A stretch of 64,000 bases of DNA, from NCBI GenBank assembly GCA_948470475.1, contig OX419339.1:3185489-3249488 (forward strand), given 5' to 3'. Below are positions 34,208 to 46,300 of this stretch, one piece after another. Source of the stretch: Galaxea fascicularis. Its lineage: Eukaryota; Cnidaria; Anthozoa; Scleractinia; Euphylliidae. A program made the translations under genes and the position numbers. Numbering within the stretch: position 1 is the first letter of the stretch; each line of letters begins with the position of its first letter. Under the pieces are notes generated by a model. It saw only the letters and a list, made by a program, of their open reading frames with translations. It ran no database searches and had not been told where the DNA came from.

Positions 34208-34317
34208 GTTACCATCAACACGAAAATAGAGCTTACTGCGTTTACTTGCGTGGTATGCCTGTGCAGGTCTGTGAATTTCGAGAATGCACTCTTTTTGCAC
34301 AGCGGTTCAAATCCAAC

Positions 34318-37300
34318 ATGGCGGCTCTTCCTTTCGTTGGAACTCTGGAGTCGGACGACGATGTAGATCACTTAGACGATGATACTGACAGTGAAGATGA
34401 ACTAGAAAAGGTACGTTGTCATAAGCGTCCTTTATCCTCCCACTAAACGTAACAATAACGCGTTTCCGTGCAATTATAGCCAGCCAAGAAAGCAAAAAGT
34501 AAGAAGACAAAGAAGAAGGGGAAATCGTTGTTCGAGGAAGGTTTTCAGTTCTTTTCTGGTGAATCGGAAGGCAGTTATGAAGATCCTTGGAACCTCGATG
34601 CTGCCATTAACTTTGCAAAGCAAAAGCAAGAATCGGTGAGTTTTTTAATAGGAAGTAAAGCCAAACTTTGTTAATTTTTGAAGTAGCCCTAATACATAAC
34701 GTACAATGTACCTGTAAAAGCATGAACACGTGGTTTTTGTATAATCTTAGCTTAAACATCAAAAAACTGTTTTATTAAAGACTTACTGGTATCTATGACA
34801 AATTATGAAAAAGCAATTCTCTAACCTACTGACATCAATTGGTTAAGCGCTCAAAAATGTGAATGTGAATCTAATAAGTCACGAAATAAAAATATATGTA
34901 CAGTACAGCTCAGATATATCCGAACCAAAATATACACATAATTCGCGTCAGCCCAATATGCGCATACACGTATTCATCTATGAACATACGCGTATGCATA
35001 TACACACATGCGCGTGTATACGCATACGCGTATGCCTGATTAGTATGTATGAGCTAATGTATTGTTTCTTCATTTCTTAACAGGTCATTGTTGTTTTCAA
35101 TGGCTTGACAGCTTGCCACAGAGCAAGAAATAGTTTTGTTTATTTTGAATACGCGTACTACAGTGTACGCGCGTATGCCTTCAGACTAGTCTTCTTAGCA
35201 AGTCTTCTTACATGCGGGCAAAGTCATGTACACACTAATCTCCTAAAACCCATTTTGATTCCCGGTATAATTTTATAACAACGTGCACATCCACATCCAA
35301 TCTCCATCGTTGTTGATAAAATGTACAGTGTATGTTAAGTCAACAGTTAGCTAGGAGAATGAATTTTATTTTGTGATTTTCCCAACAAGTTCAAGTACAT
35401 GCATTAATTTTTGAGAATCAAACTCTATTCATATTTAGAAAAGGGTCAGTATAACAGCAATGCATGTATAGTTAATATATGAGGCTGTACTGAAATCTTT
35501 CCATCATTTTTCAACATCAAATTATACTTGAAAATAATGTAAGGGCAAAAGTTTGTCAAGTGTTAGACAGTCAAGTATCATCTCATGAAACAATCAATTT
35601 ATCATTGTCTGTCATCATCATCATTATCATTATCATCTCATCATAAGTCATTGTTATCATACATGTAGCATTAGTGATAGTAGTAACCTCAGTAGTGATG
35701 AAAAAAAGCATGTTTGTAATACAAACTGTTTGTTTGATGGTGGTTGTGTTTTGCAGATTGTCAATTCTTCAAGCCTTCAGGACAAAATAACAAAGAGAAG
35801 GGAAGCCAAGAGGAAGGTACAATCTTTATCTTTATTATAATTAATTAATTAATTTGAATTTGTGGGACTTGTCCCTGTGATGCACACACAATGGAACTAG
35901 TCCCTACAACCAGACCCTTCATGTAAACTCTTCAAGGGACTAGGCACAGGGACTAGTCCCGGGGACTAGCTACCGGTAGTCCCATTGTGTGTGCTGACCT
36001 TAAGCTTCTTTCAAAGCTTGCATTTAATAGATTCGTCTGACTCTCGCTTTTGACTTGCACATATTTTTCTCCCCTTTTTCTTTGCTTTTTTATTGTCTGT
36101 AATATCTGATCTGTAATAGAATTAATTTGGCACACCACAACTAGCGTTTTTGGCTAACTGCGTGCCAAGAAATTGTACAGCCAATATTATGAAATAAATG
36201 TCTTGTCTTTTCATACCATACAAAGTATAATCATAAGTAGAGCCAGAGCCAGGGGCTTAAATGGCTTTGTGTTAGATACCATGTTAGAGTAGCACTTGGA
36301 TTTGGACTGCCTTTATGGTACAGTACAATGAAGCATTACATTGTTTTTCATCCTGTCCTGAAGATGTCACTGAAGATCAGTTTGTTAATTTGACTCACCT
36401 AATTCAGTCAGTATTGTTATGAAAATAATTTAGTTAACACATTGACTTAAACCAGACATTCAACTTTTTCTATTGCAATGCTCACAGAGAAAGATCAGTA
36501 AGGATGATGGACATGATCAGCCAGAAGATGAAAAGGAAAAAATTGAAAATAAAAGTGAAGAAAATGAAAAGTTTGATTCAGGAAAAGAAAATGGAAATGT
36601 GGAAAACAGTGGTAAGCTATGAGGACTTCTATCAACTTGGATTGATTACACCACATTCCTGTAATTTTTGTTCTATTAACCATGGTTATGTCAATAGCAT
36701 GTGCAAACTGTATTTAATGTTCTTTTAGAGGTACACTGTACTGTATAATTAAGTACTACATGTAGTAACATCATTTCTATTAACTTGGAAAAATATTAAT
36801 GCCCATGCCACCTGTGAGTAGTACGTTGTAGGTAAAAAGGGCTAATTTCACTCCTTTGCTCTTTCACTTCTGTGCTTGAGTTTGTACGTCTGCTGAGCAA
36901 TGCTTAATGCCTGGCAAACATTCTGCATTTTTGATAAACTAAACCTCCCACCATGAAACCAAATGTAATGTTCAAACGTGGAAATGGCCAAATAAAAAAA
37001 AAAAAACAACAACAACAAACAAACAAACAAAGTTCATCAATATGCTATAAATAAGACTATTGAAAAGTACACAGAAGAGAAGGAACTTGCTTTTAATAGT
37101 TAATTCTGTCTAGGATAAACCCAATAGACATTTACAAAGGGCTCTTTGTTTTGAAGTCTTTAACGAGGGCTGTTGCACTTAGATTTGTCACCCTACAAAG
37201 ACAAACATCAAATGAAGACTGATCCTTGCAGTTGTGAATGCAATTAATATATGCAATTGCGTAAAGAAGCCTGAAAAAAAATTTGGGACTTCAAGGGGGT

Positions 37301-40300
37301 TTGAACCTGTGACCTCGCGATACCGGTGTGATGCTCTAACCAACTGAGCTATGAAACCAGTGACGTTGGGAGCAGGTCAATTGAATGTGAGTTATATATA
37401 TGAAATTAATCATATGAACTGCGCAAATGAAATCAAATGAAGACTGATCCTCGCAGTTGTGAATGCAGTTATATGCAATTGTGTAATTACACATGTATGT
37501 GTAAACTGTAATGCAAGTTTTCGGGCTTTCAGTAATGTTTCCCAACAAAGGATATGTAATGTATTTACAGTGTACATGTACAGCTTGTACATATGATTCA
37601 TTTTTTGAGTTCAGAGGCTCATACCACTTTAATTGTTTCAATGACTTGTAGCAGCTTTGCTTTTAGTTTTGTTGTGGCTGCCTTTATACAGAAAGCTACA
37701 TATAATTTCTTTGGAAGCACAGTTGTGAAGTGCAGTACATGTGTACATGTAATTTGCATATGGACAGATTATTGAAAAAATAATTGTGGGGCTTTGTCTT
37801 GGGGAAAGTATACATGTTCCGTCGATTTAGGTTCAAGATCAGAACTTTTTTTCAGTTGTGTATGAGTGTGAAATACTGTATAATACAGTAAAAGTAATTA
37901 TTTCAACTTTTGACACACTTAATACTGTGGTGGACTTAATATTTTAATATTTACATGTACAGTACATACAGCTATGCCCTAATTACCACTGTTAACTGGT
38001 CAATACAAGTAAATTACCATTAGATTAGCCTCATGCTAGCTGTGCAGGTTTCTTCACAGTTTCCTTTCCCTAATATTCTCTTGCTCTTTAGCAATCAGAA
38101 TCTACATGTATCTCTTTAAAAATTTTCAGTGAACCATGGTCAACATTCCAGTGATGAGGATGAAAGTAGTTCTGAAGAAGATGAAATTGCTGACAAGGTC
38201 TGTTTCAGTATTGTGTATTTCACCAATATAAAATAACACAAGTAAAATTTTCACCCTTAACCATTCCATGAGCACATGCATATGATTTAGAGGATGTTTC
38301 CATCACAGTTGAGTTTAATTCCATTTTCCTTACAAATATTCTCATGCCATTCATGAGCCCAGCTTTTTATTTTATCTAGCAAATTGTGACGCTCACAGCT
38401 CATACTTTCCTTGTACAATGCAACTGTACGTACATGAAACTATGTGATTTTTAGAGTGTGCAATCATTGGATCACTGATAGTGGTACTCAACCAGCCTTG
38501 GAATTTAAGGAACCTTAAAGAATTACAGTGTAGGTTCATACATGTATGTTTTAGAACAGGTTTCAGATTTATCATCAATTTTCTTGTCATCAATACAGGT
38601 AACTGAGAAGAAGAAGAAGAAATTTTTTGAGGAACCTCCTCCACAAGTCCTGCATCAAAACTTTACAACTATGAACTTGTCACGACCTTTACTCAAGGTA
38701 CGGAATACAGCTCAACGTGTTTCAAAGGCTTCTACAGACCATGGCAGTTATGTAAAGACAGGGTTAATCCTTTAAACTCCAAGATCAAAATTTAAATTCT
38801 CATTTGTTGTGCCTACACATTTCCTTTATAAATAGTAGGGAGAAATTATTAAAATATCAAGCCCATTCATTTTGTGTGATCCTGTCCCTACATGTAATTC
38901 TCGTGACCACTCAGTTTAATTATCAAGCATTGATATTACACTAAGAGAAATTTGAAGCTGATCACTCTTAGGGTTTAAAGGGTTGAACAAATCAAGGCTT
39001 GGACAGGAGGGTTACAAGCTACAGTTCCATTGTCCCAGTCAGTTTTTTTAACCTTAATTTTCAGGCTATAAATGATTTAGGATTCAGCCACCCAACCCCA
39101 ATACAAGCATCAACTGTTCCTGTGGCCCTGATGGGTAAAGATATCTGTGCATGTGCGGCGACAGGAACAGGTTGGTAAAATTAATAACAGGAGTATTTGT
39201 AGATAGTTAGATTGGCCACTCTGTTAGAAAAGCGGCATGATGTATTGGAATCCCTGCTGGAATCCCTTGATGCATCTTTTCACCTTCTTTAAAAATTTGT
39301 GACGTCCCTCATCATGTATTATTATTGGAGAGAGCCTTTTGCAAGCTTTTGAACCTGTCACAGTTTGTAGTTCAACTAGCAATTTTTCTGCAAAACATTG
39401 CTATGAACTCTGCTGTAAATTGCTGTAATGTACAGTCTATTTATAAGCAATAATGAGCAATTTCATGTTCATATTTTTTGTGCACTTTTGTCAGGCAAGA
39501 CAGCTGCATACATGCTTCCAATACTGGAGCGACTCATCTACCGACCACAGCAGACATTGGTTACAAGAGTCCTTGTTCTTACTCCAACAAGAGAACTTGC
39601 CATTCAGGTTAGTTACATGTATACATGTCTACATGAATTACAGTAACTGTTATACATGTAATATTATTTTGAAATAACCATGATACAGACAGACAGACAG
39701 ACACATGTTTTTCTTTGGAGTCTTATACAATATATAGTACATCGACTACGAATTCCAAATAACTAAAAGTTACAAACAATGCAAACAATACAAACAATAT
39801 GAAGCATTGAAAATAAGGGGGGGGGGGGTTGCATCTCAGCTAAATTAATCAGTGTAATGTTTTTGCAGGTTCATTCAGTGGCCAAAACATTATCTAAATA
39901 CACAAGCATCCAAATTTGTCTGGCAACAGGTTGGTAGCTACTGCAATTAACCGGTACGGATCATTGTTTGCAAAAGTAACAGGTGAACCACATGTACAAA
40001 AAAAACTTATCTAAATTTATCTACTTGCATTTTGACTTGTACACTAGTACAATGATATATGCATGAAAAATGTAGTTAGCTGTCCCTGTTAAACAGAATT
40101 TCATTTGCAAACATACATGTGTTAATCCACTGAATACAGTACAGAGGTGGCCAGGTTGGTGCCAAGGATCCCTCTAAGAACAGGTCTCGACCAAGTCCGT
40201 CAAAACAAACTTCATTTATTATTACCACAATTTATTTCTTTTTTGATTGGTTCCATTTGTTAATACAAATAACCATAATCTTCTTGTTATCCAGGTGGCC

Positions 40301-43300
40301 TTGATAGCAAGAGCCAGGAAGCAGCACTTCGCAAGGGACCTGATATTGTGATTGCAACTCCAGGGAGGCTTGTTGATCACCTGCATAACACACCATCATT
40401 CAGTCTACAGACAATGGAAATTATTGTCCTTGATGAGGCAGATAGGTACAGACATAAATAATGACTGTTGTAAGTCAAAAGTGTTCCCTCTTTGGGCTTC
40501 CAAAACTATGCAGGTTATTAAATTGAATGAATTGACAAATAAAAACAAATAGTTCATTGTCGTTACTGAAACAGTTAAGTACTTCTGAGTACAGTTCACA
40601 AGGTACCTGTTTCCTGGAGTACATGTACAGGGACCCGTTGAATCTATCACCCACATTCCAGCCTCTCTTCTATTCAAGAATTACATGTACATGTAGATTA
40701 TGAGCTCGAGATTTCTATCGTGTGATAGCTGATGAGGGCGCAGCCCGAATCAGCTATCGCGCTTAGAAATCGAGAGCAAATAATGTAATTGTTTTAGTAT
40801 AAGTCTAACAGTCGCTCAAAACTAAATAAGTAAATTAACTCAATTCTCCCCGCAGACACTTTGAAAACGCGAAGAAGCGGCCGCCATTTTGTTGACAAAC
40901 GCTACTCACTATCTATCACAGAACAGATAGCGAGCAGCAATGGCTAATCAGAGACCGGCATTCGTGATAGAACGACACTAGATTTGTACTAATATTTAAT
41001 TATTTTTCCCAGGATTCAACCTCACAGGTTACATTTGGAGAAGGCGACCATGATCAAAATCTCTTTTCTTCTTACACCGGTTATTTATACATTGACTCAT
41101 GTTTGTAGAATGCTGGATGAGAACTTTAAAGACCAGATGGAGGAAATTGTGAAGCTGAGTCCAAGGGGAAGACAAACTATGCTCTTCTCTGCAACGATGA
41201 CAGATGAGGTAAATCAAAATGTATAACTAGCATTGTGATGTCATCAGAAGTGCAGAAACAGGTGTAAGTTTTTCTCGTACCCTCCAAAGCAAACAGTAAA
41301 CTACAATTGTGTCTACGTGTACCTATTAATTACCTAATCGGGGATGTGTATACTACTGTAAGTTTTCGTTTAAATGCCTTAATACTCGAGTTTTTCCTCA
41401 AAAGAATTTGTAGAATTCATGCTGCATGGTACGGAATGGGTGTTTTTAGCACTTTTTACTGTAAAATTATAGTACATGTAAATCCTTCAATACTTTCAGT
41501 CTCTCTCACAAGCTCTCACATCTCGCATGATTGATGAAAGTTTTGAAAATTTCCACGCGATAAAGCACAAGTGTACTGCAGCTGAGTGTGCTTTTTTTTA
41601 ATTTTCGCACTTGTAACTTAACTGTTCCTCTTCGCTTCTGTGTGTATTGTTTTCAGGTTGAAGAACTTGTTACTCTTTCGTTAAACCAGCCGGTGAGACT
41701 GTTTGTTGATAATAACACGGATGTGGCTTATAACTTACGACAGGAGTTTGTCAGAATAAGAAACAACAGAGAAGACGATCGATTGGCTGTAGTTACAGGT
41801 GAGTATAGCCCTGTGCCATACCTGCTTGCTTGGTGTAGAGAGTAAACATTCAAAAAGCGAAAGAACAAAAAAAATTGCAGACGAAATAAGGTTACGTGTA
41901 ATGTTCCTACAGTAAATTTTTCAACATTGTTGTATCCGCCTTTCAATAAAGAATCAGTCAAACCATAGTTCGTCCCCCTCTACTAACTATGGCTCAACAT
42001 TATGAATAATACTTCCGCAAAATCCCGATTGGGTGTAAATGGTTTGCGCCTTGGACTCGTACCATGAATGGCTTGGTGAAGTAGGACTGTCTGGGCGAGC
42101 ATAGTCCTGAGAAGTACTGTTTCGAGATTGCATTGGCTGACGTTTCGGCATGAGTAGAGTCATCAGTTCATTGGAGTTTAATGTGTAAACGGTCCTTGTA
42201 AACCACTTCATGTAGCATAATACCCAGGGCGATTGTGCTATTCAACAGAATGAAGACGCGGCTACTCGATCGAATTATTTTTTCTTGCACAGTTGATGCA
42301 ATTTTTGAAGCACATCGCTTTGCCTATCGCAGGTGCAGCCAATCCCCTACATGCGACAGCCTTCTCTCTGTCGCGAAAATGACTGAAGGACAAGAACTTG
42401 TTGGAATTTCTGCGACTCTTTTCTGCGACTTTCTTCGTGGTCCCCTCGCGTGTGCCAGGGTGGCTACACGGTTCAATTTTCTTAGGCCTTTGCGTTCTAA
42501 TAGGAACCACCATTTTTTAACTTCTCGTTACCATAAATATCTCTAGTTTGGCATTAATACAGGGCATGAGAGTACAGGAAATAAAAAGGGATAAGTCGAA
42601 TTGATCTTCATAGAAATTCTCCAAACATTTAACTTGAAATATGCGGGAACTGTAATGAGAATATACACTTGTTGATATTGAGTTAGAAAACAAAACGTGT
42701 TACCCTTGGAAACCAAATAATTTCGCTGGAGTAGCCCCACTAAACTTGCTTCGTCCTTGGCGTATTCCTCATAAACTGATGAAGTAACTCCTTCCTTGCA
42801 GCGTTGTGCAGTCGGACGTTCAATGAACACTGCCTGGTTTTCCTGCAAACTAAGAACTTGGCTCACAGATTGAGAATCATCTTAGGCTTGCTGGGTTTGA
42901 GTGTGGATGAACTTCATGGGAACTTGACTCAACTACAGGTGCGAGAGATGTCCGTTGTATTTTGTCACATTCAAATTCTTCAGTTGTTTTTACGCTAATG
43001 GCAGCCGTTAGTGTAACATCCTCAATAAATTCCTGTTTTTCATAAAGCTGATATTTTAGTTTTGTTTATTACAGTATAAGTTTTATGTACCCTTGTTCTC
43101 AGACTGTAACAACTCATCAGGTCATTCTTGATATTTGAACTTAGAGACTGGAAGCTTTGAGGAAATTCAAGGAAGGTGAAGTTGACGTTCTTGTAGCTAC
43201 AGATTTAGCTTCCAGAGGACTGGATATTCTGGGTGTGAAAACAGTAAGTGTAAGCTGATGAATGCTCAGGAAATTCCAAGTCTGTTTTGCACATCGAAAC

Positions 43301-46300
43301 GGTGGTACCTTTTATCGGTTCCGTGCAGAAACCCTCAAAATAAGTTTTTCAGGAGAGCATTTGACGATAAAAACTAGCACAGCGAAAAAGGAACGACGTT
43401 TCGACCTCTCTGAGGTCATTTTCAGGTCAAAACATAAGGAATGACCGTTAAAAATGATAAAAAGCGATAAAATGTGTTAATACTGTCATTGCTTTTATAC
43501 TTTGAAATCTGATCAAACATAGTTATTAACGGCCTATAAAAACGCCAGTGTATTGCATTACTGAGCAAATAGGTTCTTTTAAACTAGATAGAATTTTATC
43601 TTGTGGGCAAAAAGGATTAATTTAACCTTACCTAGAACACAGTATACACTATACTGGAGCAGAAATGTGTGCACTAATGGCATTTTTTTTATTCTCTCCT
43701 TATGAAAGCCTGGCTGATAAATTGAATGTGGCTTTTCTTCCCTGCTCACAGGTAATAAATACCAGCCTGCCACCAACGTTGAAGCAATACATTCACAGAG
43801 TGGGAAGAACAGCTCGCGCAGGACGCAGTGGAAGGTATAATTTGTGCCTTCCTACATGTAGTACTTATGGCCTGCGATTCAGCCAGTGTTGAACCATTGT
43901 GCACGTTTTGTCCAGTTTTCTTGCTCATGGTTCATGGTTCAACTCCAGTTTTCTGGCATTTTTAAGTCTAAATAGTTATTTCTGAAGGTCCGTACCTTTT
44001 CTTATTTATCGTGAGAACTTCCTGAAACCGGATTCGGAACGTGATTTTATATTACCAATAAGTTAACTCTAAGGTACAAATAAAGATGTTGTTGTTGTTG
44101 TATGAACTACCAACGATTCCTTATGGTGATAAAAATCAGAATCTGCAAAAATTTGCTCAAAGAACGAGGCAAAGGCTGAATGCCTCTGCAAAGATCCACT
44201 GCAAAAATTTGCTCAAAGAACGAGGCAAAAGGCTGAATGCCTCTGCAAAGATCCGCATTGTTCGCCAGAAGCCAAGCACATGTAATCTGTCCTTGCAAAT
44301 TCCAGGGCAGATTACTTGCACAAATGAGCAAGACTGCCGGCAGCATTGGATCGAGTTTAATCTTGCCTAAATTGCATTTAGCCACATACTATGTTACTGC
44401 TCGTCAACTCCAGTTTTGTTGTTTATTTAGATCTGTCTCGCTCGTTGGAGAGAGAGAAAGAAAGTTGTTGAAAGAGATTGTGAAGTTAGCAAAAACTCCC
44501 GTGAAGAGTAGAATAGTCCCACCAGGTAAGAAGAAAGTCTTTTTTATTCATTTAATTCTTTTTATTAATTTGACGCGAAATTAAAGTTGACACAGAAATT
44601 TATATTTTTGTTTTGTTTTCCAGAGGTGATCGACAAGTACAAAAGTAAAATTCAAGCACTCGACAAGGACTTGAAGGAAATCCTAAAACAAGAAAGCGAG
44701 GAAAAGGAAGTATGCGTGGTTTCATGTCTTCCAAAAAACTGCCAGTAAATTAAGTTCACAATTATTGAATCATCTCTGGTCGTTGTGTTCGAGAAAAAAG
44801 AAACCCAGTCAAATTCACTTTCTGTCATGAGTTGGTTTCCTTAAAGACATCGCTGAATTGTGGTTGGCTAATCGACTTCTTTGGCTGAAGTCGAGCTTTT
44901 GCAGAAATATAAACAATAGTCTCCATTTGGCGCGAAAATCTGCCCGGATATCTGTCCGCGGACATCTGCTCCGAGAAGCGGACAGTTTTCTGAGGGCGAA
45001 GTTCGAGGAAAACTTTGAACTCCAAAGAACTGATAATGTCCAACGAAAAATATCCGAGCATATTTTCGCGCCAAATAGACTTTTTTTTTTATTATCCTTC
45101 AAGCATTTTTCGCAACACGCATTTGGGAAATATCAACGGTATTGCCCAGTTTTAGCTGGGGCATATTCAGTAACGTGATGCGTTTAGACCAATCGAGTGC
45201 GAGCGAAAATATTTGATAAATTATAAGTTTTGTTCACTGGCATTCCGTTGTTGTTTCATTCACTGTAGTATCGCAGATAGAGCTTTTCTGCCTCTGACCT
45301 ATTACCTTTCGTTTGTTTATTTGTTTGTACTGTATGTTGGTGTCTAACCATTCTTTTATGGTTCCTTTTCATCCACTTTCATGTCTTCTCGTTCGCTAAA
45401 CTTGTCCCAAGTTTGGTACTCTTTGAGAAGTTGTTGAGTGTGCATAATGTACAGTAATTTTTAAAGACCGCCAGTCCATGCTAATGAGTTTAGTTTTCAT
45501 TTTTAGTTGAGAATCTCAGAAATGGAGATGAACAAAGCGCGAAACCTTATCGAACACGAAGAAGAAATTTTTTCCAGGCCTCCTCGGGTGTGGTTTCAGA
45601 GCAAAGCAGACCTCAAAAGGAAATCTGGTAAAAAAAAGTGTGCGCGGTTTTTTGTTCGTTGTTTTGACTGTTATTACATCCTTACTACATGGCGTACTGT
45701 CGTCTTTTTCAGAAAATGCGGTTAACGGACCCGCGGCGAAAAAATCTAAAAATCGAAAGGAGAAAGGGAAGACAGCTGGAATCGATAAGGAAAATGTGAG
45801 GATGTTGAGTTTTTTTCGCTTAAATATTTTTTGCTGAAGTTAACATAGACATATTTGGTTTTGCTGTGGCCATGTACTTAGCCATAATACGGTTCAAAGA
45901 ACCTGACGTCAACATTGAAGAAAACTAAAAACAAATTATTTTCGGAAATTACTTTTGAATTCAAAAGTTTATAGTTAGCGTTTTAATGCTGTCGTGATTT
46001 TATTCCTGGCTTACTGCTCTTTTTACATGTACTTCTTATTAGCTTGATTAGTCATTACTCTTTAAAGTATCTTTTTAAAAGCAAAGCGCGCGTGTATTTT
46101 GTGGCTTTCGAAGTGTTGGCAAATGCTTTGAGTTTAATAATTGCACGCGTTTGTTAGTTAGTTCCTAATCTCGGTTTGGTGCCTTTCTGTTTTTGTTTCT
46201 GGTGATTAGGAAGACGATAAAAAAGCTCGAAAAGAGATGGAATTTATCGCAAGAGAAGCAAAGAGATCGAGGAAGAAAAAACGATTATACGCCTTTCCTC

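Noticed and set aside
42235..42546. 103-codon frame in a DDX27 intron
   Set aside because: Lies between two well-supported DDX27 exons (41798 and 42802), with no motif.
44086..44370. Coding frames over the 56-bp duplication in a DDX27 intron
   Set aside because: Both strands open, no motif, and inside a supported intron.
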